Positions 1-12,773 of a stretch of 64,000 nt of DNA are shown in pieces. The notes beneath the pieces are model-generated. The model was given only the letters and a program-made list of their open reading frames with translations, searched no databases and was not told where the DNA came from. The DNA is from Chaetorhynchus papuensis. Lineage: Eukaryota > Chordata > Aves > Passeriformes > Rhipiduridae. Each line of letters begins with the position of its first letter. Within the stretch, counting starts at the first letter, position 1. The DNA is taken from contig VWYX01000124.1 in assembly GCA_013396525.1 (NCBI GenBank), positions 449,735-513,734 of the forward strand, in the 5' to 3' direction. Made by a program: the position numbers and the translations under genes.

Positions 1-3000
1 ACTTTAGATTATGCATTCACAAAACATTTGCTTTGTGTCTTTAAGCTGCCCACATCATGTAATATGGTATCTGTTCCATGAGAAGATGACAGATTTCTAA
101 AACATAAAATAACAAATAGTGAATTATTTTGTTTAAGTAAATCCATATCCGTTGCCCAGGTATACATATAAAAGAATAAACATTTTCCAGATATTCTAAC
201 TTACGCAATTTTTTCTCATGACTATTTATAAATTGCTATTAGAAGATCATGAAAGTGGCTAAATGAAAACAACTGTAAAATTTTCAAATGAACATAATTT
301 AAGCCTCGTGTCTACAATAGCACTGTTTATTTTCACTAATAAGATCTTGCTTAGCAAATAATTTTTTAAAAGTCTATGTCTGCTATCACTTCAAAATTCA
401 ATGTAATTTCAGAGCATTGAGTACTGTTTTTCAGACCTCCCTAAACGTGCTTTTAGATATCTACATTTAATTAAAATACACAGAATTATATAAAAACATG
501 TACAACTAAACTAATAAATGGAGTGAGAGCAAAGAGTATGCATGTGGACTGTCATACTTTGCAAGCAAAGACTTGCAGAGCCATTCATCATCAAAACAAA
601 TCCTGCCAAACATGATAGGATCTGTCATACTCCAGCCAAATTGGTAAAATAAATGTAGAAAGCAGGAATGTAATACGATGTGACTAATCCTGAGACACAA
701 TACAGCAGAAAGGAAAGTTCTCAATACAGCAAGTAAAAAAGTGCTCATAATACACCAAAGGTTGAAGAGGGAAAGGCTGAAGATTTCTTTCCTGAATCAT
801 GCCTTACAAAAAGTTTTGAAAATGCCACACTTCTAATGTTCTTCATTAAAAGTAGTTTTTAATTTTTTTTTTTTCTTTTGGATGTCTCAATTAAAATCTC
901 CTGAATAAATCACTTCCTGTTATCGGATTCTGATTTTTTAGAGACCTAACCGTTTAGCATTAGAGTAGAAAAGCAGATTGTTCAAAAACTGCAAAAGGCC
1001 AGGTGCTGCTCTCCTATGAAAGTCTGACCACTAGTGGCACAGAATCACTCTCTTGGAAATGCATCATCCCTGGGGCAAAGCTTGAAAGGCTGGGGCATTA
1101 TTTAAGGTGGCCTTTGAAATTGTGCATAATCACAGAGTGGACAGAGCTGGAGGTTCCTACAGGGTCTTTTTGAACAAAGACCAGAAAATCCAATGGGATC
1201 TTCTGCCCTGAGGGCCTCCCTGCAGCAGGATACACCTGTGCTCTTTGGTGGGCACAAGGAGGCATTCCATCAGGAAATGCCAAGCCATCCCTTCCCAGAA
1301 ACAGCTTTATATTGCTGGTTATCCTCACTGCTTTTTATAAATATGATAAAATTAAGAAATTTAAAAAATATTTTAAAATGGGCTCTAGCATTTTTTTTTC
1401 TTAAAAATTCAAACCAATATATTTAGTGCATTTTGATATACACTTTTCTAGAAGAACAACAATGTCTGTGGAAAGATGAATATTAGTTTACTGTGTCAAT
1501 AGACAAGTTTACATCTGGATGTTAGTTTAATTACAGATATTAGGCCTTGCTTCATTCATACAGGGGAAAACATGTTTTAGAAGACACTGTAACTGTGCCA
1601 TTTTTTCTACTATTGGGTCCAAAACCGGCATCAATGGCAAAACATACCTAGAAACTTGCTTGGTTGAAATTCCTAAACAAGGAGATCCAAGAATCAGCTG
1701 AGAAGGCTAACACACAGGATCCAAAATAAAATTAGAGACATATTCAACCTGAGGTTTATCTCAGCATTATCTTTTTTTTAACATTACTCTTTTGAAATAG
1801 TACTAGTATGAAATGTATTCCATTTTTAATGAAAGAATCAAATGCATTTTCTCTATTTAGTTCTTGAGTTTTCCATCAGGACCTACTGAACAGTGAGCAG
1901 GATCTGATAGATCCCATTATTTAAAGTGGCTGAACTCCTTTTTTATCATAGCTGGTCATAAAATCTGGCACAAGCCTATTACTATTAATATTCCTTTCTC
2001 TTTGCACTTACTTTTAAGCTATAAATCTTCTTTGTGTCAATGGAAAAAATACAGTGTGCATGCACATGGACTGAAGACACAGCCAATTATCCCAGTAATT
2101 TATTTTATGAATTTACACTGAATTAAATAAGGGCCACTACCAGCATCTAGCAGGAGTTCCTCCTCCTGAGGCTACACATCAGAAAGAAAAGGTTTCTTCA
2201 ACTGGCACACTGAAAGATCTGGGTTTACAATCTGTTGTTTGAATGTGTTCCGGTTGTAACAGGAACTGGCAGCCTGATTGATGGCCCTATTTCTTTCCTT
2301 ATTGTCACAAATTACTTTCAGCATGCTAGTAATAACACAGTGTTAGACTTCTATAAAAGGTGCAACTCTCCAGCTGGGCTTTCACCAAGAAGAGTTTTGT
2401 CATATCAGTGGAAATCACTTTGCTGAACATTTAAATCTTGCAGCCTGGAAGACTGTGCCGTGCAGGAGACTGATAGGGAGAACAGAATAAAGAGCCTTTC
2501 ACCTCTCTGTTGCTAGAAAAGCCCAGGCTCAGTAAGATGCCAACTGCTATTTCTACACAGAGACTTTTCAGTTCCCTATGTAAAACGAGTTTAGGCTAAC
2601 TATTTGTTAATGATTACCCTGAAATTTCTTTCATTAATAGTGCTCTAAGTACTCTGAAGAGCACTTCTGAGAGACATGAAGACTTCAAAATTCAGGTTCA
2701 GAACAAAGAGGAGGTGATTTTTCAAATATCTCCTTCTCACATGATTCAAAAAGCAACTGGAAAAAAGAGAGGTGGTGAGGAATCCATCAAGAGCTGTTAA
2801 AAACAAGGACAACTCCTCTGTCCAACTCTGTGTGGTTTTCCTTTGGAAGTATTTTTTTGTATTATAAATTACATTCATCTGCAACACCCTAGATTGTTTT
2901 AGACAGGTAATATAGTGCAGAGTACATTTACTTGATTGCTTGTCATGTTCTTGCCAAGGTGTCTCTCAAAACCAACAGCAGGATAAATCCTTAATTTGAC

Positions 3001-3405
3001 CCAGTGTGGGTAGTCTTGTGATATGTTTTTATCTGAGGTTGTAAAGCTGAAAGCAGCAGCCCTCTTCACTGTAGACTCCAACTGTGGGTATCACAAAGCT
3101 GTAATTTCAAGGTCCCAGAAATTTCAAAATTTTTACCCTTTCTTTCTTTTAAAGTAAGTCCCTTGTACCTTCCTCAGTTTTTGAAGACATTGTGGAAAAT
3201 AGAGTAAGTAAAACTTGCATTGGCTTAGCTCAAAGATTGTCACGAGCTGATTTCTGCAGCTAATAGTAGCTGTATCTCTGTCTCAACATCCAGACAGGAC
3301 ATTCTGATGACAGCCTGAGATGCTTACAGAAACCAAATTCCAGCTTCATACTGGTTGCAGTAGTCAAGTGCACATCAAATCCTACTCGCCTTGCCCCTGT
3401 GTGAC
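1..3405. other. Unique AT-rich DNA, no gene seen
   Basis: No reading frame here looks like a protein or carries splice or initiation context, and the longest open frames are about 80 codons, as expected by chance at this composition. I recognise no interspersed repeat. Around 1000-1330 the base composition is more balanced than in the flanks and short frames overlap on both strands, but nothing identifies it. The stretch could be intergenic or part of a long intron; the sequence does not decide. Confidence 0.6.
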
Positions 3406-3553
3406 TGTCCTGGTTCCAGCCAGGACAGGGTTAATTCTTGCAGCAGCCAGGAGGGGGCACGGCCAGGACATGGAGGTTATTCTGTACCACCTCATGACAT
3501 TGCCAGGGGCAGGGGAAAGGGAGTCTCTTCCAGGCAGAAGGGGTTCTGTCTGA
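3406..3553 (+). mobile_element. Fragment of avian ERVL-type LTR
   Basis: The segment begins TGTCCTGGTTCCAGCCAGGA followed by an AGGGTTAATT block, the same 5' layout as the complete LTRs near 55.4 kb in this window. It then runs through CAGCCAGGAGGGGGCACGG and GGCCAGGACA, also known from this LTR class. Most of the U3 middle and the R-U5 end are missing and no ACA terminus is visible, so it is a truncated or internally deleted LTR. The right boundary is approximate. It contains a CTCF-like core at 3447-3460. Confidence 0.6.
3447..3460 (+). promoter_or_regulatory. CTCF-like core motif inside the LTR fragment
   Basis: CCAGGAGGGGGCAC fits the published CTCF core CCASYAGRKGGCRS at 13 of 14 positions, the mismatch being G for Y at position 5. 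CTCF is the vertebrate insulator and loop-anchor protein, and transposable elements are a known source of its sites. Binding is not shown by the sequence; this is a motif match only. Confidence 0.3.
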
Positions 3554-6429
3554 TTAAGAAAACGTGATGAAAGGAGTCATCCAATATTGTCTATTATGGC
3601 AGAGTTTATCTGTATGAATAATTTCTTTTCTTATACATTTTATTCTTAATATTCTTGCTGTTACTGTTCATTTTCCAATCTCATTGCATTTCCAGGAAAT
3701 TGTTCTTTTCTTTGTCTTTTTTGCCTTGTATTGGAGGGGGGAGGAGGAGTGGCATGGGATTTTTAGTGGGAGTAATGAATTGGAGAATACTATTCCTAAA
3801 CCAGGACAGTGACCTGTTTAAGAAAAGTAAGAGAAACATGCATTTCATGAGGGAGAGAAGTGTAGGCTACATAATCAAAGGACCAGGGCCCATCCGGAGC
3901 TCATCTGTGCTCAGGCAGCTGTTCACTGATGTAGGTTATGAAGTCCTGGTAACAGGTTCTTGGATTTTCTTCTCAGGACTCCGAATAAATCAAAAATTGC
4001 AGGACTACTGTCACCTTGGCAATTGCTCATGTGACTGAAGTTGTTTTAGGGCATTTTTCTGTCTTCTGCCAGCAAATAAACTGGGTAATCTTTTAGCCAA
4101 ATCTAATTAAGATCAGAGAGTAAAAAGAAAGTGTAAAGACCTGATTCAGTTGCCTAAGCATGGGTACCTCTTCTAATATATCTTAGAATATCATGCTGCC
4201 TTTCAGTCCTGCATCAGAAGGGTTTGGGTATCCCCCTGGTCCTGTGTAATATCTCCTAGGCATGTGAGCATGTCCCAGGTACCCTTTGTCATCCCAAATG
4301 TCACCAGGTACCTGAATTCCAGTGTCTGAATTGAGCCAACAAATAATTAAGATGTATGTTATGTAGATGGTTAGTTTCATGAATCTTATTCAAAACACTT
4401 CTGCTTTTGAATCTTGATTTTGACACATCTATCTACAGCCCTGAGGAAATAATTTGCCCTACCCTCAATCTCTGAGATGCAGGATTAGTTCTGCTCTGTA
4501 TTCATGAGTGTAAAACAGGATGATTACAGCAACAGCCTACTCAACATGTAAACTGCTGAATTTTGGTAAGTAGTTGTGGTTTGTTTAGTAAATATGTATC
4601 ATAATTAAATAAAACCCCTTCTTTTAAATTTGAATACATTTTAGCAGTAGTACATGACTATCAGTGAAATAATCTGTTTTTCTGTACAACAGGATATGTG
4701 TAGTCTTGAAGACCTCCTAAGTGAAGTGCCTGTTGTCACAAACAACAGATGTTGTAGTGCTGAGAAAGACCTGAGAAAGTCATCTTCATCTCCATCCTGC
4801 AGCACATAATATACAACATGCATACAACACCACAGATTTTATGCCTCAGGAGAGGCATAAAACCGAGCACCACTGGATGTAACATCTGCAAAATGCAGAA
4901 AGGAGCAAACGCTGCCAGCAGCATTATTAACCGCGCTCCAGGAGTCATCAAGCAGATGTCATACCTGTTAGGGAAAGGCAAATCACAAAACTGTACAGAT
5001 TGGTTTCCAATAATGCCTCAATCTGATTGTGAGTTGTTAAGGTATCCATAGCAAACTACTTCCAGACATCTCATGATGCCTCAGAAGATCAACTGAGATA
5101 TCTGTAAACAAAATTTAATTTTGTTGGCCATGAGGTCCACACAGTCTATGTCCTAGACCTTCAGTAAACAGCATATTCCACTGGTTTTGAGACAGCATAA
5201 TTATCTTGCAAAAGTAAACCAATATAACAAACAAGTCCCCATAAAGCAGTAAGAATTTATATATCATAAATTGTGATACAAACTCAACAAGACAGAACAA
5301 AACAAAAAAACCCCACAATTAAAAAACAGATTAAGATCTATGGGAAATAATAATAACAGATCTTGGGGTATAATCAGACACTGAGGATAGTTTCACATAT
5401 AAGAAAGCAAAGTTAAGTTTCTACCTTAAAACTTTTACAGCTTAAAAACCTCATTCTTGTTTGAAATTTTTTTTTACCTTCACCAGGACACATGTGAAAA
5501 CAGTACAGTAACTCTAAAAATTATTATTATTATTATTTACTTTTATATATAGTAAATGCTATAAATATAATATATCTTAATACATTTATCATTTGAAATT
5601 ATATATTTGTATTGATTTATGTGTTTAACTTGCAAGGGACAAGAGTTTCGGGGAGATACCTAGCTGAAATACCTAGGTTTAATGTAGGAAGAAAAAGCTT
5701 TCTTTCTTCATCCATTAAAATGCCAGGTATCAATGTATAAATGACAGTTAAGACACTAAGTAGCAATTATTCTTATATCTGCTCATTTTAGGCAACCTCA
5801 GCCTTATCTCTCACTTCCTTTGAGATAGGATAAAACAGAGCCAGGTATTATAAGCTGAATCTATAGATTTTCTTCCAGCATTTTACTGCTACACTTAGCA
5901 CTAAAACAAGTTACAGGCAACCGCAGCAAGGGAATTTATGACCTTACAAATGGAGACAGCATGTGATAAATACCACACTATCAGTTGTTCAGGTAAGTAA
6001 TATGTGCTCTTGTAAAATCTGTACTGAAAGCTGAGTAATTTATGTAGTAAAAGAAGTCTGGCTTCTTTAACCTCTCATGCTAATTTACTTTAAGATAACA
6101 TGAGGATAGACTTGTGTACCACCCTCTCCTGGTATTTTTAATTGCTATGTCCTCTCTCTTTCATTAGTGTATCCTATTTCTTCCATTTATCATGTAAAAG
6201 GAGCAAATGCCATTTCACCTTTAAAACTGAAATCCTTCTTCCTGATACAGGCTGATGGTTTACAACCTCTTTTTTTGAAGGAAAGGAAAAAAAAAGAGGA
6301 AATTGCTTTTCTGGCTAGTGGCCATGCCAAAGTTGAAAACATGTCTTTTAGTAAAGGTAAAGCGTCCTAATGAATGACTTGCTTTTGAAAGAACAAGAGA
6401 CAATCCTTGCAGTCATTCAGTACAAGCAC

Positions 6430-6430
<1 letters not shown>
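3554..6430. other. Unique AT-rich DNA, no gene seen
   Basis: No supported gene. It contains a short (TTA)n run at 5521-5537 and a perfect hairpin at 4837-4862, listed separately. A 127-codon open frame at 3655-4038 on the plus strand has no recognisable domain and overlaps pyrimidine-rich sequence. A possible small exon ending at a strong GTAAGT donor near 5985 was considered and rejected. Confidence 0.55.
4837..4862. repeat. Perfect 11-bp hairpin with 4-nt loop
   Basis: The arm TTTTATGCCTC at 4837-4847 is the exact reverse complement of GAGGCATAAAA at 4852-4862, separated by AGGA. The structure is seen directly. No function is evident: it is not in a recognised transcript and no repeat family is apparent around it. 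Confidence 0.7.

Positions 6431-6476
<46 letters not shown>
6431..6476. repeat. (AC)n dinucleotide microsatellite
   Basis: About 22 uninterrupted AC units follow AGCACTA and precede AACTATAGG. Runs of this length are usually length-polymorphic in vertebrates and can form Z-DNA. It sits in unique sequence, not at the tail of a recognised mobile element. Confidence 0.95.
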
Positions 6477-6477
<1 letters not shown>

Positions 6478-6481
<4 letters not shown>

Positions 6482-8636
6482 TAGGAGAAAAAGGCAGCTT
6501 CCTGTGTGCACTGCAGCACATCTCACACTTTGATTTCAACCAACCAGTTCTCTGACTCTGCTTCACTGAAAGGAGAAAACTCTGAGGTCCAAACTACATT
6601 CAGTTGACTCGTGAGTATCAGGAATGTCCCTGGGTATTGTTTAGAACTGGGGCCTTCAGTGGACAGGTCATCTCTGAGCCCTTGTTTTTCTTGTGATCTT
6701 AAAAGTTTAGGTATTATAAATGGAAATTCTTACATTCCTGTAGCAACTACTTACTCTGGAAAGGTTATTTATCTATTTAAGCAAAGTAAGGCTAATTTAA
6801 TAAAACACATTGACATTACCCCCAAACCTGACAATGTTCCTGGATCACCGCGTGTGCAACTACACACTACCTACACTACAGGCACTACAGAGAATACATG
6901 CACTTTTGTCTGTTTAGAAACAGAATTGTCCAACTGCCAGGATTTTACCACCAAATAATAATGACTTCTTTTGCATGTGCATGCAGTCCATAGTCATTTA
7001 GCATTAGATTATGCGTTACAAAGCTATTGATGTCAAAACCTTAGGAAAAACAAGGCCCTTCTTCTAAGCATATCCCATGATAGCAGCCCTTTTCCAGAAG
7101 AAAGTATTCACCAAGGATTCACAGACCCATTTCTACAGCTGGTTATGGCATGCAGAGCTCTTTGCAGCCATCATCCCTGGTCTCTCTGCTGGGTCTGCTG
7201 CCCACCTCTCAACCTGTGTCCTCACTCATCTTGCTACACTGAAAAGAAGCATTAATAGAAATGTCAGTCTGCAGCACTAACGATGATATTGGTTATCTCA
7301 TGTCAAACATCAAGTTTGATGGAGCTCAGAAATGCTCACGCATGAAGTCCCTCATTTTTCAGTCTCACAAGGACATCTCTGATATTCTATGACATCTCAA
7401 ATACCACTCTGGCTGTGTTAAACAATGAGCTTATGCCCCAGTTGGTATCTGCAAAGAAATCTATGGAGGACTCAGAATCAAGTTTCAAATAAACACATAC
7501 ACTGCTCAGCTGTATAGTACTTGAGACCCCACTGACAAATTCCCAAGGTATCTACTGATTGTAACTGAAGTTGGATATTTTGTTCATCCACATGTGGACA
7601 CAATTAACTGACTACCACCTGCAGCTGAATCCCAGCCCTAGGATATTTCTTTGCAATCTACTGTGTTGCCTCAGAGCTAAATCGCTGTCCCTAGATGTGG
7701 AAGCCAGGGAGCGCTGGCTGGATACTTTCCCCATTTCTAAGTATTTCCCATGTGAAAGTCAGCTACACGCTCCTAAATATTAAAGAAATAATTCTTTGAG
7801 GATTTTTATTGCTCTTAAGACCCAAGACACGCCAGTAAAGTAGTTCTGCAGCCACTGCTGTAGGATTTGATCAGTAGGATGTCTGATCTGTTGAACAGAT
7901 AAGTACGGCATCCACAGAAATAGAAGCTCATACTGCAATATGATGCCTGGCATCTTGTCCCATCCACCTTCCACCTGAAGAAGTGCCATGATAGAGTCTT
8001 GGTGCTCAGCTTTCTGTTCAGGGCCCTCCATTCTTGTAGCAGAGAGTGTTAATATTTATCTGACAGATAGCAGACTGAAGCAGCAAGTGATAGTTGAGAC
8101 AGTTATCCTGGCAGTGAACAGTGTGCTGAATCTCTTAATATTTCTCTACTACAAGCTAGAAATTGTCTCTGGTTACTTCCTACTCATCCCATGTAGTATT
8201 AGGGAAAGCTGTCATGGCATTTAATTAGTTTGGGATTTATCAATAGTCCTTTAAAAGATAAGATGTGCCTAAAATAAGGTATAGATAGATATAGCTACTC
8301 TAAACTGCTCCTGTGATTTTAAACGCTGCAGATATGGTTGGGAAGAAATTCAGCCATGCACTGTAGAAAAAGATTAGACAGCTTTGAAATGTGTGCCCTT
8401 AAGCATGTGTAAATACAACAGTCTCTGACTACAGAGATAACAACAGTGAAAGTACCTCAGGCAGGTGCCATCCAATTCTTCTGTCACCTAGTAAAGGGGG
8501 AATAAACTATCAGAAACTTGAGAACAAGGAAGAAAGAACAGCGACTCTGGCTCAACTGCTACTTAAATTGGTCTTGCAAGAGGATCATTATTCTCTTTAG
8601 ATAATTTATGACATACTGTTAGAGAGGAGGAACTCT
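6478..8636. other. Unique DNA with a more GC-balanced patch, no gene identified
   Basis: A patch at roughly 7040-8240 is less AT-rich than its surroundings and holds open frames on both strands: plus 7077-7280, minus 7780-8031 and plus 7988-8224. The minus frame (83 codons, ATG start) has ordinary amino-acid composition but no domain I recognise, and the 115-codon plus frame at 6611-6958 starts with GTG and has no recognisable domain. An old unrecognised transposon or processed pseudogene is possible; chance is equally so. Confidence 0.45.
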
Positions 8637-8706
8637 TTTTCTCTTTTTTCTTTTTCTTTATTTGTATTTTTTCTTTTTTTTTTCTTCCTTCTCTTTTTCT
8701 TTTTTT
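8637..8706. repeat. Pyrimidine-rich (C/T) tract
   Basis: About 70 bases are almost all T and C, in runs such as CTTTTTTCTTTTTCTTT, with a single TTTGTATTTT interruption. It is a low-complexity tract. It could resemble a splice polypyrimidine tract, but no AG acceptor followed by an open coding frame comes after it. Confidence 0.85.
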
Positions 8707-8966
8707 GAAATACTACCTATATAAAACAAGAGATCAAAAAAATAGCAGATGTAGAGGGTGAATGATTCATATTATCAGTCTTATACATGATACAAAAAAC
8801 CACTATGCTAGCTGATTTAGCATATTTTAAAGAAATAATATAAAGATAATTTTATCTGCTTATTATATTGTGCTGTAAAAAGTAGGATTTAGCAAATCCC
8901 ACATGCTTTGTCTGCGAGTACTTAGTGAGTATATTTCAGTTAGCACTTGAACAAAGAGTTAAAACT

Positions 8967-10869
8967 GAATAACAACTGTAAGAAATGTATACATCCTTCA
9001 GGACTGACACATCTTGTCTACCTGGCAAAACAGGGTAAACTCACAGTCAAAGAGCAAAGGTCATTGTGGTTTTTGAGACAATCATGCAACTTGCTATTTT
9101 CAGCTGAGACTTTTGACAGATGTAGTCCTACTTCATGTCCTGTTCAGTAATCAAGACATGTTTCCATGGAAATATTTTTTTTCAAATCTGTGGATAGTGA
9201 AAGAACATATTGATACCTATGTACTCGTAGCTGCCATGCATTCTCTTCGTAAAAAAACCCACAAAACAGTGACACACATAAAATCAAGATGTGTTGGTTT
9301 CTCTCTCATCATGATTCTTTTCTCACTCTTATGGATACAATTTTGTGTTGGCATAGGATGGAATCAAAAAGAGTGGTAGGAAGCCAAACTGGTGTAGGAA
9401 GCCCTAGCCCAATCTGTGTTCTCCCTCACACCAAGACATAGTACCCTACGTGTGTAGCAAGACACATTTTCTTCCTCCAAGGAAAAATGTAGAATTCAGT
9501 AATTTTTCCATATTTCCAGATTGCTGATCGTCCAATGGGAGTAGCAGCATAGAACAAGATGTTTAACATCTGGAGGAATTTTGCACTTCTCATACAAAGT
9601 TGACTGGCACATCCTCAAGTCCAACACATTCTAGGTGCACAGCTTCTGGGGCATTTTAACATCTCAAAGATGCATTGGGTTTATTGTGCTTAGGCTGCAA
9701 ACACTGAGATAAGGATATGTCACAAAAACTGCTGTTTTGGAAAATGATATTTATCTTCTGAGGTGGGAGATAGGAAGGAGATCAGTCAGAAACAGAGACC
9801 TAAAGGATATTGCATTTGGAAGGAGAAAATATTGAAGAAAAAGACAGAATGAGATTCAGATGGTCACATTACTCAAGAATAAGTTAGGCACAGCATTCTA
9901 CAAAAATGAAAATAGAAATCTTTCTCCACCAAGTATTTGTTTTATGCAATGTGTTTAAGGCATTTCAAAATGTCTTTAGGGCTTTGCAAAATGTCTTTAG
10001 AAACATATGGTCACTGTTCTCATGTCCTTCCTGTAAAACCAAGCTATCTTTGTACCAAGACTTCTGGTACAAAGCAGTGACCATATATTTTTAAGGTCTT
10101 GGACCAACAGAAAGATGAAGATTACTGTTTTCTTAAAATCTTTTTAAGGAATTTCTAAGGTTTTGGGTTTTTTTCAATCTGTTAGAATGGCATAATCTAT
10201 CAAGATACTATTAACCCCATGGAAAAAATTTTAAAAAGTTTAAAAAACCTAACACACCCTTTAACAGAAGTAGTTCCTTCTCCTATCAAAAACTTAGGTT
10301 CTTTGTTCAGGATAACGGGTTTAAATAACTTCACAATATTATTATTTAAGAACAATGTCTTGGTTAATAATCCAAATTAGAAGCTATTCCCTCAGCAAAC
10401 CAATTATGTTCATGTCTAGATCCTGTCTGCTTTAAGATACCTAAAAACTGATTCAGCATTTTGCTGAACTGAGGTCTTTTACAACAAATTTTTAAAGGTG
10501 TTATTTAAAAATTTCTTTTTTCTCAGTACTCTACAGTTGTGCTCACGTCATTTGGGAACCTAAGATTAAAGCTTGAAAGCTGCATTAGAGACAAGTCATC
10601 ATTTATTTGAATTTCTTTTAGCTTTCTGAAAAAACTTTTCTGTCAAAAATTTAGCGTACTCACACTGAAAACTCCATGACAGTATGTCACACTGACTTCA
10701 TGGCAATCTGATCGGAATGACCAGAAAAACTTGCTGCTCGAATGCTTGTGAATTTATATGAATGACATTGATGACAGAGGCCTTTGACTAAACAACACTG
10801 TTTTCTTTCATTAAAACGAGGGATAGATGGCACTCAGAAATGCTATTTAAAGCATGTAGATAAATGTTC
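8967..10869. repeat. Copy 1 of a 1903-bp near-identical direct duplication (probable assembly artefact)
   Basis: Every base lines up with position +1904 in copy 2 without an indel. By eye I find two substitutions: A at 9108 versus G at 11012 (within GCTGAG-A/G-CTTTTG) and C at about 10817 versus A at about 12721 (TTAAAA-C/A-GAGGG). The unit contains no recognisable gene or repeat; frames at 9113-9379 and 9906-10094 are simply repeated in copy 2. The left edge is abrupt at GAATAACAACTG and the right edge is the N at 10870. Confidence 0.95.
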
Positions 10870-10870
10870 N
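10870..10870. other. Single N marking a contig join
   Basis: This is the only ambiguous base I see in the window. It lies exactly between the two copies of the 1903-bp block. One N at a repeat boundary is a common placeholder for a gap of unknown size or for overlapping contigs that were not merged. Confidence 0.95.
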
Positions 10871-12773
10871 GAATAACAACTGTAAGAAATGTATACATCC
10901 TTCAGGACTGACACATCTTGTCTACCTGGCAAAACAGGGTAAACTCACAGTCAAAGAGCAAAGGTCATTGTGGTTTTTGAGACAATCATGCAACTTGCTA
11001 TTTTCAGCTGAGGCTTTTGACAGATGTAGTCCTACTTCATGTCCTGTTCAGTAATCAAGACATGTTTCCATGGAAATATTTTTTTTCAAATCTGTGGATA
11101 GTGAAAGAACATATTGATACCTATGTACTCGTAGCTGCCATGCATTCTCTTCGTAAAAAAACCCACAAAACAGTGACACACATAAAATCAAGATGTGTTG
11201 GTTTCTCTCTCATCATGATTCTTTTCTCACTCTTATGGATACAATTTTGTGTTGGCATAGGATGGAATCAAAAAGAGTGGTAGGAAGCCAAACTGGTGTA
11301 GGAAGCCCTAGCCCAATCTGTGTTCTCCCTCACACCAAGACATAGTACCCTACGTGTGTAGCAAGACACATTTTCTTCCTCCAAGGAAAAATGTAGAATT
11401 CAGTAATTTTTCCATATTTCCAGATTGCTGATCGTCCAATGGGAGTAGCAGCATAGAACAAGATGTTTAACATCTGGAGGAATTTTGCACTTCTCATACA
11501 AAGTTGACTGGCACATCCTCAAGTCCAACACATTCTAGGTGCACAGCTTCTGGGGCATTTTAACATCTCAAAGATGCATTGGGTTTATTGTGCTTAGGCT
11601 GCAAACACTGAGATAAGGATATGTCACAAAAACTGCTGTTTTGGAAAATGATATTTATCTTCTGAGGTGGGAGATAGGAAGGAGATCAGTCAGAAACAGA
11701 GACCTAAAGGATATTGCATTTGGAAGGAGAAAATATTGAAGAAAAAGACAGAATGAGATTCAGATGGTCACATTACTCAAGAATAAGTTAGGCACAGCAT
11801 TCTACAAAAATGAAAATAGAAATCTTTCTCCACCAAGTATTTGTTTTATGCAATGTGTTTAAGGCATTTCAAAATGTCTTTAGGGCTTTGCAAAATGTCT
11901 TTAGAAACATATGGTCACTGTTCTCATGTCCTTCCTGTAAAACCAAGCTATCTTTGTACCAAGACTTCTGGTACAAAGCAGTGACCATATATTTTTAAGG
12001 TCTTGGACCAACAGAAAGATGAAGATTACTGTTTTCTTAAAATCTTTTTAAGGAATTTCTAAGGTTTTGGGTTTTTTTCAATCTGTTAGAATGGCATAAT
12101 CTATCAAGATACTATTAACCCCATGGAAAAAATTTTAAAAAGTTTAAAAAACCTAACACACCCTTTAACAGAAGTAGTTCCTTCTCCTATCAAAAACTTA
12201 GGTTCTTTGTTCAGGATAACGGGTTTAAATAACTTCACAATATTATTATTTAAGAACAATGTCTTGGTTAATAATCCAAATTAGAAGCTATTCCCTCAGC
12301 AAACCAATTATGTTCATGTCTAGATCCTGTCTGCTTTAAGATACCTAAAAACTGATTCAGCATTTTGCTGAACTGAGGTCTTTTACAACAAATTTTTAAA
12401 GGTGTTATTTAAAAATTTCTTTTTTCTCAGTACTCTACAGTTGTGCTCACGTCATTTGGGAACCTAAGATTAAAGCTTGAAAGCTGCATTAGAGACAAGT
12501 CATCATTTATTTGAATTTCTTTTAGCTTTCTGAAAAAACTTTTCTGTCAAAAATTTAGCGTACTCACACTGAAAACTCCATGACAGTATGTCACACTGAC
12601 TTCATGGCAATCTGATCGGAATGACCAGAAAAACTTGCTGCTCGAATGCTTGTGAATTTATATGAATGACATTGATGACAGAGGCCTTTGACTAAACAAC
12701 ACTGTTTTCTTTCATTAAAAAGAGGGATAGATGGCACTCAGAAATGCTATTTAAAGCATGTAGATAAATGTTC
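10871..12773. repeat. Copy 2 of the 1903-bp near-identical direct duplication (probable assembly artefact)
   Basis: Same content as 8967-10869 apart from the two noted substitutions. After TAGATAAATGTTC at 12773 the sequence continues into unique DNA, whereas copy 1 ends there at the N. Two differences in 1.9 kb match ordinary allelic divergence, so copy 1 and copy 2 are probably the two haplotypes at contig ends. Confidence 0.95.

Noticed and set aside
5912..5984. Possible 73-base internal exon ending at a strong CAG/GTAAGT donor
   Set aside because: One frame is open, but the acceptor side has a poor polypyrimidine tract and the better acceptor upstream leads to stops in all frames. No neighbouring exon was found.
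10519..10605. Strong acceptor-like TTTCTTTTTTCTCAG followed by about 27 open codons
   Set aside because: There is no donor site at the end, the frame stops soon, and the segment lies in the duplicated block. Acceptor-like tracts are common in this window.
9113..11283. An 88-codon open frame present identically at 9113-9379 and 11017-11283
   Set aside because: The identity results from the likely assembly duplication, not from a gene family. It starts inside unique AT-rich DNA and has no domain or gene context.
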